DNA of 56,946 bases. It comes from Acinetobacter amyesii. GTDB taxonomy: Bacteria > Pseudomonadota > Gammaproteobacteria > Pseudomonadales > Moraxellaceae. Both the position numbers and the translations under genes were made by a program. The stretch's first letter is position 1. Every line of letters starts with the position of its first letter. Below, one piece after another: positions 35,032-43,514 of the stretch. The notes beneath the pieces were generated by a model. It had not been told where the DNA came from. It worked only from the letters and a program-made list of their open reading frames with translations, and made no database searches. The stretch covers positions 1 through 56,946 of the forward strand of contig NZ_MVKX01000013.1 in NCBI RefSeq assembly GCF_002018365.1, written 5' to 3'.

Positions 35032-36257
35032 GTACACATAAGCTTCCAGCCAAAATCACTAATATTCAGGTATGTGCCAATCAGGCTGAATTAGGCGTAC
35101 TGACATATGGTTCAGTGCACCATTATCAGCCGACTCAGGAAAATCAGCATGTATCACTCACTATGACTCGCAAAGGCATAGATGGATATTCTTCTGGTGC
35201 ACTTCATCCAATTTTTGCTCAGAACTTGCCAGAAGGTTTTAATCGACGATTTATTGCTGAAAAACTTGCGAGATATGCCAAAGTTAATGACATGTATTTA
35301 TTGGCACTTCAAGGCAGTCAAGGAATTGGAATGCTCTCTTATAAAAGTGAGCTAAATTTGCCTGAAGCAGATTCTTTAAGCTTGAGTGAAATCCTATCTT
35401 ACCGTAGTAAAGAACCCCTTTTTCCACAGCTATTAGAAAAATATTATCTCAGAAATTCGTTGGCCGGTATGCAACCCAAGGTGAGTATTCCGAATGCAAA
35501 AACTGTTAAAACGGATAGAACAGTTCAACAAAAAAATTTAATCGTGAAGTCGTTTGATTCTGAATTCCCATTACTTACCGTCAATGAATTTGTCTGTATG
35601 CAGGCTGCTCGGCAGTGTGGACTTGAGCCACCACAAACGTACTTGTCTGAAAATTTAGAAACATATGTTGTAGAAAGGTTTGATAAAACAGTAGAAGGTT
35701 TAAAGCTAGGTTATGAAGACTTTACGACTCTCATGAAGAAATCAAATGATGCAGATGCAAAATATACAGGGAGCTATGAAACATTATTGAAAGCGACGTT
35801 TTTATACACTGGAAGCGTAACTGAAGTTGAAAAAATGTATAAGTACATCGTATTCAACTGCTTAATCGGGAATGGTGATGCGCACCTGAAAAACTTTGCT
35901 CTGCAATATTCTCCAGATATGAAAAATATTTTTGTTTCCCCACCTTTTGATATTACACATACACTTATCTATGAATCAATCGATAATAAAATGGCACTTA
36001 AACTCGCTGGCAGCAAAGAATTTCCTGTACTTTCCCATCTTCTAAAATTAGCTGAAAGCGAGTATTTTAGAATTAGAAATCCGCGAGAAATCATCGAATC
36101 TCTTAGCGAAAATATATTGGATTATCTCCAAGTATCTAATGAAGTGCAGCTATTTGATGGATTGCGGACATCTATAGAACAATCAATCTCAAATATTATG
36201 AAATCAAGCTCTAGTACAAAAATTTATCGACATGACAGAAAGAAGAAATTTGAATAA
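35028..36257 (+). CDS. hipA: HipA-type Ser/Thr kinase toxin
   Basis: The 409-residue protein has the HipA architecture. The N-terminal subdomain has AELGVLTYGSVHHYQ and GALHPIFAQNLPEGFNRRFI. The kinase core has LAGMQPKVSI, NLIVKSFDSEFPLL with the ATP-binding Lys, FVCMQAARQCGLEPP and VVERFDK. The catalytic loop is IGNGDAHLKNFAL (near residue 285), followed by PPFDITHT with the metal-binding Asp. HipA in E. coli phosphorylates glutamyl-tRNA synthetase and causes dormancy. All catalytic residues appear present, and length is near the family norm (440). Confidence 0.9.
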   Translation: MSTHKLPAKITNIQVCANQAELGVLTYGSVHHYQPTQENQHVSLTMTRKGIDGYSSGALHPIFAQNLPEGFNRRFIAEKLARYAKVNDMYLLALQGSQGIGMLSYKSELNLPEADSLSLSEILSYRSKEPLFPQLLEKYYLRNSLAGMQPKVSIPNAKTVKTDRTVQQKNLIVKSFDSEFPLLTVNEFVCMQAARQCGLEPPQTYLSENLETYVVERFDKTVEGLKLGYEDFTTLMKKSNDADAKYTGSYETLLKATFLYTGSVTEVEKMYKYIVFNCLIGNGDAHLKNFALQYSPDMKNIFVSPPFDITHTLIYESIDNKMALKLAGSKEFPVLSHLLKLAESEYFRIRNPREIIESLSENILDYLQVSNEVQLFDGLRTSIEQSISNIMKSSSSTKIYRHDRKKKFE

Positions 36258-36379
36258 TGAGAACAATAACCTATAAGTTACTGTTCTCGCCTACGCCAAA
36301 AGAATAGACGTCGTTTGTCCAAGAGATGCTTTAAATATAAAACAGACTGTGAGTAGAGAACTTTTTCTAGCTTCTAAAA

Positions 36380-36766
36380 CTATTTCAGCTTCTTAGAAAA
36401 CTCACGTAAATTTTCCGCAGTGAGACCAGAAAAATTATTCTCTTCTAAAAACAAAAGCACTTCTTCAACTGTTGCCCCCAATTCGAAGAGCTCTAGTAAA
36501 GTATTTTTATGCTGAGTGAGAAGCTGATTTCTTGTCATATTCTTTTCATTCATTTTTTCTTTAAAACGAATAAGAATACTCTCAAATTTTTTTGAATCAT
36601 TCTCGCTATATATTTTTTGCTTTTTATCGATCGTACTCGAAGACTTTTCTGCTTTAACAACCGATTTCACATTTGAAAGAGTCAATACGCTTTCAAGATT
36701 TCGACTATTCGTGTTCTGAGTTTCGAGCTCTAAAACATTCTGATCTAGCATTGTAATTTTCCACAT
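36380..36766 (-). CDS. Possible relaxosome accessory protein (128 aa)
   Basis: The protein is helical and charged. The last 70 residues, FESILIRFKEKMNEKNMTRN then LLELFELGATVEEVLLFLEE, resemble small plasmid proteins that help the relaxosome. They pair a helical bundle with a helix-turn-helix-like end. It is divergent from the mobilisation operon and its start is 13 bases from the next open frame, with oriT 165 bases away. Its role is inferred from position; no family was recognised with confidence. Confidence 0.45.
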   Translation of the reverse strand: MWKITMLDQNVLELETQNTNSRNLESVLTLSNVKSVVKAEKSSSTIDKKQKIYSENDSKKFESILIRFKEKMNEKNMTRNQLLTQHKNTLLELFELGATVEEVLLFLEENNFSGLTAENLREFSKKLK

Positions 36767-36928
36767 TTAAACAAAAGAATGAGATCAGTATTTAAAATTT
36801 CTACTAATGCAGAAATGGCAAATCCTGCCCTTTTTTCGATTTTTAAAAGTTCAAAAAAAGTCACCTTTTGCGATAAGAAAAAAACAAAAAAGCTATCAAG
36901 ATTTCTTCATATTTCTTCCCCCTGGTAT

Positions 36929-36975
36929 ATGGCCAAAAAAATACAGGATGGGACGATGTATATCACATCGTCCAT
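36929..36975 (-). other. oriT: Candidate origin of transfer (oriT)
   Basis: On the minus strand a 9-bp inverted repeat (GGACGATGT ... ACATCGTCC, 36951-36973) is followed directly by CATCCTGTAT. ATCCTG followed by a pyrimidine is the nic core of IncP/MOBP-type origins, and cleavage would fall between 36944 and 36943. A hairpin just 5' of nic, next to mobC and a relaxase gene, is the standard layout. The sequence evidence is good; function is untested. Confidence 0.7.
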
Positions 36976-37030
36976 AGTCACAAATTTCGAGCTTGCTCCG
37001 CTCGGTCTCAATTTGGATGCAGTAGAAAAA

Positions 37031-37354
37031 ATGGAAGATAAGGCTTTAAGAAATAAACAAATTCTTGTTCGTTTAACAATAGATGAATATCAGAAAATGG
37101 TTGCGTCATCTAACGCATTACAAATGAATAAATCAGACTATATGCGCATGAAAATTTTAACTGAATCTCACGCTCAGATCATAGATCCTCGAGACATTCA
37201 TGCTATTAGAATCGCTGGGCTGGTGCTAGTCAAATTATTAGAAGAACTCAAAGATACACAACTCATTCCACATGAATTAGAGGACATTAAACAACTGATT
37301 GATGAATTGAAAATAATTGTACGCAGACTTAATGATAGTGTGAGTAAAGTATGA
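37031..37354 (+). CDS. mobC: MobC-like relaxosome protein
   Basis: From the ATG at 37031 the protein has 107 residues. The frame is open further upstream (to 36779), but that would run through oriT, so the shorter form is preferred; an ATG at 36929 is also possible. The segment KQILVRLTIDEYQKMVASSN then MNKSDYMRMKIL is the ribbon-helix-helix of MobC/NikA-type proteins. It is followed by a helical C-terminal part (LKDTQLIPHELEDIKQLIDE). These proteins bind oriT and load the relaxase. The stop overlaps the relaxase start (ATGA). Confidence 0.8.
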   Translation: MEDKALRNKQILVRLTIDEYQKMVASSNALQMNKSDYMRMKILTESHAQIIDPRDIHAIRIAGLVLVKLLEELKDTQLIPHELEDIKQLIDELKIIVRRLNDSVSKV

Positions 37355-40227
37355 TTATTAAAGTAATTGCAAATACACTGGATACATCAATTGATAAGCG
37401 CGTCGCAGGGTTGTCAGACTATATTCATGATCCGAAACAAACACGTGGTGAATACTTATCGGACTATATTTCTCAATTGCATTCTAGTTTCAGTGACGAA
37501 CTTATCTCTGAAAAATGTGTCTATTCAAACTCAAGAAACTTTTTAGATGATGACCCACATTATCAAAAAATTGAAATGTCACAAACTGCAAGTTTGAACT
37601 CTCAAGTGATTGACCCAATCGTTCATATCGTTGGAAGTTTTAAAAAATTTGAAGTTCCAACCACAGAACAGCTAGAGGAACAAATTGATATTTTAACGAA
37701 ACACCTTGGTGCTGAAGAACTGCAAATGCAGTATGCGATGCACGTGGATACAGACAATGTGCACTTTCATTTAATCATAAATAAAGTACATCCTTTCCAA
37801 AAAAATAAGCGTAATCAAAATAAAGTCATTGATTTAGGTGATGGGTGGATCTTAAATGCGGTACATCGAGCTGCTGCAGAAATTGAAGCAAAGCAAAGCT
37901 GGGAGCCGGAGCCCAATCCACTTTTTATATATAACTTTGAGCTTGGCAAATGTGAAAGAAATCCAAATTACATTGCTGAACCGGATGCGCAAAAAATCAA
38001 TTCAAAAATTCGTGATCAAGAACATCGTCATCAACAAAAAAGTCAGATGAGCAATGAAATTTCAGCAGCGAATAACTACCATGCTTATCTTGCTCAAGAC
38101 ATTGAACATATATTCAACAGCACAAAAAATTGGAAAGATTGGCACCAACAGTTAGCTCAAGTTGGAATTCTGTTTGAAAAGAAACGTAATGGCAGTATTT
38201 TTAAAATTCAAACGAGTGATAAGCAAATACTCACCTTTAAAGCCTCTCTATTTTGTAATAAGCAAGTAACACTTAAAAGTTTAGAAAAAAAATGGGGAGA
38301 CTTTACTCATTATGATATCGATCAGACAAGAATTCCGTTATTCAAAATAAGTGATATAGCTCAGCAGAATCAACCTATAACTTCGACGTTACACGCTTAT
38401 CATTTATTTAATAATGAGGACTTTTTGATAAAAGATCTGCATGATAACTATCTCACAATGAAAGCAAACAAAGATCTTATAAGCGTAGATCGGAAAAATA
38501 AGTACCAAGCAATCGAGTCTGACAATGAAATTTATAAATATAATAAAGGTCATTCTTTGAAGCGATGGCAGAAAAAATTTCCCGCACAATCATCTGATGT
38601 GATTTTTACACTATTACATTATCATCATCATGCAGATCAAAAAAAAACCAGAGCACTGATACGAGAAAAGTTTAGTTCTCAACATAAAGACTTGAGTCAA
38701 CAGACATCGGAAAAGTTACCGAATAATATCTTCTCATCGAGAAGCTTTGACTCATCCAAAATCACATCATACGCTGATTTTTTAAAGTATATTTCACCAA
38801 TGAATCCATTGCTGATCCAGCAACAATTTTTATTTGATCAGCGTCAATCTAAGAATTTTATTGCTCAGAACAACCCAAATATTAGGAAGGCTCAAATCCT
38901 GTTTGATCAGCATCAACCGGATGAACCAATTGCAATTCAAAATCAATTTGGGATCCTTGTATTTAGTAATTATTCAATGAGTCGGCTACGACAATGTATA
39001 AATGCATTAGATCTCAAGCAAAAAGCGCGAATCAGAGGATCAGCAGAGTTTAAAGAATTATTTCGTCTGGCTTTGAAACATAAATCTAGGAATATTCAAG
39101 ATATTAATAAAGACAGAGTCCTCCCAAGCTTCAAGAATTTATCTCCTCAACATATTCAAACCAGTTTCCAAGAACTGTATAAATACTTTACAACTTCAGA
39201 TGCATGTCAAAGCACAGCGCTGATCAAAACTGCTCTGCTCCTCAATTGTTGCGGTGTTGCTGCAGATACACTGCAATCGACATTAGCAGAGTGTATTCGT
39301 AAAAATGATATACCCGATTTAAGTATCGAAAATCAAAAGATACTGATGCTACGAATTCGTAATCTGATATATACCCAATCCTTAAAACTCAATAGACAAT
39401 ATTTTAACGCCAATGAAATTGAGGAATGCTGGAAATTATATTTCTCACAAAAACTCACGCCATCTATTCATCAGTATGAACTAGATACACGTACATCTGA
39501 TTCATCGCCTGATCTCTACCAAGGACTCAGCCTAATTCCCAAAAACCAGGTCAATAAATCTTTTCAACATAGCGAAAATTTATCTGAACTCGATTTTCTA
39601 CAGATGTATGAGTTATTTGAATATAGCCGAAGATCTAAGCTGAAGAAAAAGCAAGAAATAGAAGCAGCAAATAGCTTCACAGCATCAGAGAGCAATTCAA
39701 ATTCTAATCAACAAACCAAAAAACGGTTTTTTCCGCACACTAAATATCAAATTGATTATAAATTTGGCTGTACGTTTTATTTAGATCAAAAAAAAATCGC
39801 TTTTTTTGAGGATAAAAACTCATCAGAAATTAAGGTATTAAGTAAAAATAATACGCATATCCATGATGCTCTGTTACTTGCTAGAGATAAATTTGGAGTA
39901 GTACTGGTATCTGGAACAGACGAATTTAAACAAAAGGTACAGCAACTTGCTACTTTAGAAGATATCAAAATTGAATTTGATTCTCCTCCACAGCAAGTTC
40001 CACTTTCTCCAATTGACAGCACAAAAGCTGAGAGCAACCAGATTGAATATAAATGCTCTGATCAGAACTCGCAAAATAAGGAATTATCACTGGAACCAAA
40101 AGAATTAAGTCGAACTAATCAGGTAGATAAAGCGACTCATTTTTATGAAAATCAATCCGTCTCCCCTCCTACTCGAAAGCAAGAGTCTCAACCCGAAAAT
40201 AGAAGCTATGATGGACCAGGCTTTTAA
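37351..40227 (+). CDS. mobA: MOBP-type relaxase
   Basis: This 958-residue protein has the relaxase domain at its N terminus: IKVIANTLDTSIDKRVAGLS with Tyr in SDYIHD (residue ~23, likely nucleophile), and MHVDTDNVHFHLIINKVHPF (~130), the three-histidine metal site of MOBP/MOBQ relaxases. Residues 180-330 continue the family pattern. The large C-terminal half (Gln/Ser-rich, with PHTKYQIDYKFGCTFYLDQK near 815) may be a primase-like or translocation-signal region. It cuts oriT and leads the strand into the recipient. No type IV secretion or coupling protein gene is present, so transfer needs a helper plasmid. Confidence 0.88.
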   Translation: MIIKVIANTLDTSIDKRVAGLSDYIHDPKQTRGEYLSDYISQLHSSFSDELISEKCVYSNSRNFLDDDPHYQKIEMSQTASLNSQVIDPIVHIVGSFKKFEVPTTEQLEEQIDILTKHLGAEELQMQYAMHVDTDNVHFHLIINKVHPFQKNKRNQNKVIDLGDGWILNAVHRAAAEIEAKQSWEPEPNPLFIYNFELGKCERNPNYIAEPDAQKINSKIRDQEHRHQQKSQMSNEISAANNYHAYLAQDIEHIFNSTKNWKDWHQQLAQVGILFEKKRNGSIFKIQTSDKQILTFKASLFCNKQVTLKSLEKKWGDFTHYDIDQTRIPLFKISDIAQQNQPITSTLHAYHLFNNEDFLIKDLHDNYLTMKANKDLISVDRKNKYQAIESDNEIYKYNKGHSLKRWQKKFPAQSSDVIFTLLHYHHHADQKKTRALIREKFSSQHKDLSQQTSEKLPNNIFSSRSFDSSKITSYADFLKYISPMNPLLIQQQFLFDQRQSKNFIAQNNPNIRKAQILFDQHQPDEPIAIQNQFGILVFSNYSMSRLRQCINALDLKQKARIRGSAEFKELFRLALKHKSRNIQDINKDRVLPSFKNLSPQHIQTSFQELYKYFTTSDACQSTALIKTALLLNCCGVAADTLQSTLAECIRKNDIPDLSIENQKILMLRIRNLIYTQSLKLNRQYFNANEIEECWKLYFSQKLTPSIHQYELDTRTSDSSPDLYQGLSLIPKNQVNKSFQHSENLSELDFLQMYELFEYSRRSKLKKKQEIEAANSFTASESNSNSNQQTKKRFFPHTKYQIDYKFGCTFYLDQKKIAFFEDKNSSEIKVLSKNNTHIHDALLLARDKFGVVLVSGTDEFKQKVQQLATLEDIKIEFDSPPQQVPLSPIDSTKAESNQIEYKCSDQNSQNKELSLEPKELSRTNQVDKATHFYENQSVSPPTRKQESQPENRSYDGPGF

Positions 40228-40269
40228 CAAAACATATTTTAGTTGAGCTATTATTTTCATAGTATGAAA

Positions 40270-40298
40270 AATAGCCTAAGCATTATGCTTAGGCTATT
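40270..40298. terminator. Bidirectional terminator
   Basis: AATAGCCTAAGCAT pairs with ATGCTTAGGCTATT. It lies between the relaxase gene and the convergent gene ending at 40289, overlapping that gene's stop. Confidence 0.7.
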
Positions 40299-40543
40299 AC
40301 ATACGAAGATTCAGGAAAATACTTAAGAAACTCGGTTTTAATAGAATTAAAATTATCGATTTCTGGATTCTCAGTTAAGAAATGTTCCAACCATACCAAA
40401 ACAGCTTCATGGTTATTATAACAATGATTTACATGCAAGTACCCTGCTAGGCCGAATCCCATACCGACATTCAACTGTTTGATTAAGTTATAGCCCAAAA
40501 TTTTAGTTTTACGGCTTAACCATAGTTCGTTAGAAATACTCAT
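40289..40543 (-). CDS. Hypothetical protein (84 aa)
   Basis: A small soluble protein with no recognised family. It contains LWLSRKTKILGYNLIKQLNV, a glycine-rich turn (GMGFGLAGYLHVNHCYNN) and an acidic end (LTENPEIDNFNSIKTEF). It lies at the end of the mobilisation block, convergent with the relaxase gene. The promoter region faces the regulator at 40739. Nothing indicates a function. Confidence 0.5.
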   Translation of the reverse strand: MSISNELWLSRKTKILGYNLIKQLNVGMGFGLAGYLHVNHCYNNHEAVLVWLEHFLTENPEIDNFNSIKTEFLKYFPESSYVIA

Positions 40544-40647
40544 AATTTCATCCTATCTTTTAATCTGATTATCAAAAAATGATGGTTTATCTCAATTACA
40601 AGCTATAATTATGATTAGAGAAGAATTAACACTTGTAGAAAGTAAAT

Positions 40648-40719
40648 ATAACCTGCTGCAGGTTATTTATACTATAGTGTAAGCAATAATTCAACCAAAA
40701 ATAACCTGCAGTAAGTTAT
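40648..40719. promoter_or_regulatory. Two operators upstream of a small repressor
   Basis: ATAACCTGCTGCAGGTTAT (40648-40666) has perfect 9-bp arms. ATAACCTGCAGTAAGTTAT (40701-40719) is the same with two mismatches. Centres are 53 bp apart, about five helical turns. They precede the gene at 40739 by 20 bases and could be bound by its product. Confidence 0.65.
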
Positions 40720-40738
40720 TTTTATATTTGAAAGTCAT

Positions 40739-40960
40739 ATGATTGAATGTAAATTAGCGAGCCTCATGGGCGAACGTAAAATTTTGAAATTAAGTGATGT
40801 CGTACATGCGACAGGTATAAATCGAAATACGCTGACGAGTTTGTACTATGATCGAGCTGTTCGAATCGAACTTCCTATTGCAGACAAGTTATGTAAATAT
40901 TTCAACTGCACTATGAATGACTTATTTGTATACATTCCTGATATAGAGTCAGATATTTAA
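40739..40960 (+). CDS. Small XRE-family regulator (73 aa)
   Basis: The protein is one helix-turn-helix domain of the Cro/CI (YozG-like) type: GERKILKLSDVVHATGINRN, then TLTSLYYDRAVRIELPIADK and LCKYFNCTMNDLFVYIPD. It is about the minimal size for such repressors. The two palindromes upstream suggest autoregulation. No gene follows in the same direction for 1.7 kb, so any other target would be the divergent 40289-40543 gene. Confidence 0.82.
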   Translation: MIECKLASLMGERKILKLSDVVHATGINRNTLTSLYYDRAVRIELPIADKLCKYFNCTMNDLFVYIPDIESDI

Positions 40961-41205
40961 ATTGGCCGATCCTACAATTATTTTTTCTCTGGGAAAAAAT
41001 GAAGTATCACCATTTTATAATTTTAGACCGTGCCAGCCTCGTTCCACGTTTCGTCTGCTGTAATGATCAAATAGCTTACCAATACAATTGAGCTTAATTT
41101 AAAAGTTCGGTCACTCTCGAATTGTCTTAATTTCTTAACGTTTGATCAAATCAACTTTATTAATAGAGTTGTGATTCATAAAATTACTTATGATATTGAT
41201 TAAGT

Positions 41206-41233
41206 CAAAAAAGTACTGATCAATATCAGTACT
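41206..41233 (-). terminator. Terminator on the minus strand
   Basis: AGTACTGAT pairs with ATCAGTACT around CAAT; on the minus strand T6 follows. It lies 17 bases after the stop of the gene at 41250-41816. Confidence 0.8.
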
Positions 41234-41249
41234 TTGATTTTAAATAATT

Positions 41250-41816
41250 TTAACCATTTATGATCGCATTGAATCTTGCAATCCATGATTGGGCATCATG
41301 AGCATTGGCCGCAAAAAACTTGAACATAGGCTGCTCTGCATTATTCGTATTCACAACGATAGAATAGTGATCTCGTGAGATCTCTCTGCCGTCAGAACGC
41401 CGAATTGTATTTGTCCGCGTTTCCATACTCCAGCTGCGGATGTCACTCAAATCAAAAATTATAATGTTTGATATCGTTTGCGCTGTAAAAGCAATTTTCC
41501 GCTGTACAGCATCAATCACCACACCTGTCGCTGAATAACTCTCATTAAAACCATCTGCCTTCAAATAGCTCAATTTTTGCTTATGCAGTCTTTGGGGCAA
41601 AATATTGCTGATATATACCTTTCGAATCGGGTAATAAATTAAAAATGAAATGACTAAATATAAGAATCCCACAAAATAAAATAAGATATCTGCCTTCATT
41701 CCGGCATATGCCTTGAAAGCAAATAGCGTAATCAGAAAAAATATAAAATAGCCAAGCAAACTTTGCATAGCAGACCAAGGCTGCTTCACTGAAACCGTTT
41801 TTATTACACAAGACAT
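41250..41816 (-). CDS. Inner-membrane protein with a C-terminal cytoplasmic domain
   Basis: The 188-residue protein has two membrane segments, LLGYFIFFLITLFAFKAYA (residues 20-38) and ILFYFVGFLYLVISFLIYY (44-62). A domain of about 125 residues follows, beta-rich, with VIDAVQRKIAFTAQ and IIIFDLSDIRSWSMETR and ending in a helix (AHDAQSWIARFNAI). That end looks like a PH-like or related beta-sandwich fold. No family was firmly recognised. It follows the secreted protein at 41856 with 39 bases between, so the two are probably one operon. Confidence 0.6.
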   Translation of the reverse strand: MSCVIKTVSVKQPWSAMQSLLGYFIFFLITLFAFKAYAGMKADILFYFVGFLYLVISFLIYYPIRKVYISNILPQRLHKQKLSYLKADGFNESYSATGVVIDAVQRKIAFTAQTISNIIIFDLSDIRSWSMETRTNTIRRSDGREISRDHYSIVVNTNNAEQPMFKFFAANAHDAQSWIARFNAIING

Positions 41817-41855
41817 AACATAAAACTTTTAAAATAGAATACTAAAGAAGATTTT

Positions 41856-42506
41856 TTATTGATTAGCTAAACCATCATAACCACTTAAATTTGGCACTTT
41901 TGTCAGCAATTTACAGCCTTGAAATGCGCCCTGAATGTTCTTTATATATAAAGAAGCCAAAGAGAAACTTTCATTTCTTTCCTGAATATCGCCATATATG
42001 CCATAACTACATTTTTTATTGCCACTCCCTGTATCCGTTATAATTACAGTGAGTTCATTGATATTTGGAACAGCGAACACCTGTGCGCTTATTCCCTTCT
42101 CTCTGGACACTGTTTCAAGTAAAACAGACCATGTAAGATCATTATCACCTGCTGGCTCAGTAATCTCTGCAGGTGACTCTATATCAAAAAATCGGCCATC
42201 AAATGGTGAAACTTTAAATGCTTGGCCCACTTTAGCTCTGAAATTTTGGTCATGAGCATACAATTCGCTAAATGAAGAATTGCATTCCGATGGAAGACTT
42301 ATATTTCCATCATCACTCACAATTAGCTTATCCAAGCATTTTTCAGAGACCATTTTTTTCAGGCTAACGCCCGCCTTATTTTTTACAGGCTTCACTTCAG
42401 GTGCTATGCCGGCATTGGTATTAGCACTTAGTTGAAGTGTAAAAGCCATACTAGATAACAACAGTAACTTTTTCATTCCTGGGCTTCTTTTATTAAATAT
42501 CCTCAT
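41856..42506 (-). CDS. Secreted protein of unknown function (216 aa)
   Basis: The start at 42506 has GAGGGG six bases upstream; a second Met (42476, MKKLLLLSS) begins a more classic signal peptide. The signal sequence ends near TNA (residue ~32). The mature part has four cysteines (EKCLDKL, PSECNSS, KKCSYGIYG, FQGCKLL), spaced for two disulphides, and a segment INELTVIITDTGSGNKKC. No family recognised. It is first in a two-gene unit with a membrane protein, so an envelope role is likely. Confidence 0.58.
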   Translation of the reverse strand: MRIFNKRSPGMKKLLLLSSMAFTLQLSANTNAGIAPEVKPVKNKAGVSLKKMVSEKCLDKLIVSDDGNISLPSECNSSFSELYAHDQNFRAKVGQAFKVSPFDGRFFDIESPAEITEPAGDNDLTWSVLLETVSREKGISAQVFAVPNINELTVIITDTGSGNKKCSYGIYGDIQERNESFSLASLYIKNIQGAFQGCKLLTKVPNLSGYDGLANQ

Positions 42507-42606
42507 TTCAATCCCCTCTTTTTTTGCTATATGAATTTATTTCCTTAAATAAAAATTAACGGCATTAAGGATAAAAATTACATATTATTAATATATTAGC
42601 GTCAGT

Positions 42607-42652
42607 TGCACCTAAAACAGGTGCATCCTAACATGCACCTATTATAGGTGCA
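42607..42652. promoter_or_regulatory. Two operators abutting the start codon of a repressor gene
   Basis: TGCACCTAAAACAGGTGCA (42607-42625) and TGCACCTATTATAGGTGCA (42634-42652) share perfect 7-bp arms. The second ends at the base before the ATG at 42653, so there is no Shine-Dalgarno sequence between. The message may be leaderless, or protein on the operator would cover the start. Confidence 0.8.
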
Positions 42653-42910
42653 ATGAATAATATTACTTTATCAATTCACTCTGATGAATATGTCTGGCTG
42701 CGTAAGCTTTTTATTCAAAAGAGAAATGAACTCGGACTTTCCCAACGGGCGCTAGCAGATCGTTTAGGTGTCATTTACTCATTTGTAGCGAAAGTAGAAA
42801 CTGGGGATAGAAAACTAGATATCTTTGAATTTTTAAAGTATTGCGAAGCTTTAGAATTAGATGCACACACCACAATTCAGCAGTTGATAACTCTACTTCA
42901 AGATCGGTAG
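42653..42910 (+). CDS. XRE-family regulator (85 aa)
   Basis: A Cro/CI-type helix-turn-helix: EYVWLRKLFIQKRNELGLSQ, RALADRLGVIYSFVAKVETG and DRKLDIFEFLKYCEALELD. The spacing of helices is standard, and the C terminus is short (TTIQQLITLLQDR). It should bind the two palindromes that touch its start. It is divergent from the secreted protein gene (147 bases away), which may be its second target. Confidence 0.85.
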   Translation: MNNITLSIHSDEYVWLRKLFIQKRNELGLSQRALADRLGVIYSFVAKVETGDRKLDIFEFLKYCEALELDAHTTIQQLITLLQDR

Positions 42911-43078
42911 AGGTTAAACTCTATTATTCGGCATATTTGATGTCTGAAGAACTATCGCATGTTTTTTATAGGTAAAAATTCACTCCTCCCAATCACTTTA
43001 AAAATCTATACAAAGTGATGTCTGTTGTGTACTAATTATTATTGAAACAGCCCATAATGATTAATTAGAGGATGTGTT

Positions 43079-43438
43079 ATGTACTCACCTTCAAATACAG
43101 ATAAAAACTCTGTTTTAGCCAAAGCATTTCTAAACAGTGCTGAACGGCTCGGCATGACTCTAAATCAGATGGCAACAACACTCAGAATATCTCCAGGAGA
43201 GCTCACGGTTAATGAATTTGGCATCGACCCTGATTCTGAACAAGGAAAACGTGCTTTGTCATTGGTCCGGATCTCTATTGCTTTAGAAATGCTAAATGGC
43301 GGTGATGTTCAAATGATTCATCATTTTATGCATAACAAAAACCTCTTAACTGGGGGTATCCCTGTAGAGCAAGTTCAGCATCCTGAAGGTCTAGTTCAAG
43401 TTTTAGAGTTTGTGGAGGCTATTCCAGCGAATATTTAG
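43079..43438 (+). CDS. MbcA/ParS/Xre-type antitoxin-like protein, no toxin partner
   Basis: The 119-residue protein has an N-terminal helical HTH-like part (LAKAFLNSAERLGMTLNQMA, TTLRISPGELTVNEFG) and the C-terminal toxin-binding type segment LSLVRISIALEMLNGGDVQM, NLLTGGIPVEQVQHPEGLVQ. That end normally contacts a RES-type toxin. No RES gene follows. In Acinetobacter such proteins occur alone, probably as regulators. A related, truncated copy is at 32120. It is followed by the SRAP gene after 76 bases. Confidence 0.7.
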   Translation: MYSPSNTDKNSVLAKAFLNSAERLGMTLNQMATTLRISPGELTVNEFGIDPDSEQGKRALSLVRISIALEMLNGGDVQMIHHFMHNKNLLTGGIPVEQVQHPEGLVQVLEFVEAIPANI

Positions 43439-43477
43439 CGTTCATAGAGGGTAGAAACCATATATTTATTCCACGAG

Positions 43478-43492
43478 GAGAAATAATTTCTC
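43478..43492. promoter_or_regulatory. 15-bp palindrome before the SRAP gene
   Basis: GAGAAATAATTTCTC is a perfect palindrome about a central base, 22 bases upstream of the ATG at 43515. It may be an operator; it is unlike the SOS box further on. Confidence 0.4.
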
Positions 43493-43514
43493 TAATAATA
43501 TAGATGGAGATCGT

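Noticed and set aside
36779..37030. Longer N terminus of MobC
   Set aside because: This stretch contains the oriT hairpin and nic core and reads as an unlikely basic and aromatic sequence; the shorter start is preferred.
37351..40227. Self-transmissible conjugation
   Set aside because: No coupling protein or type IV secretion genes are present; only mobilisation is supported.
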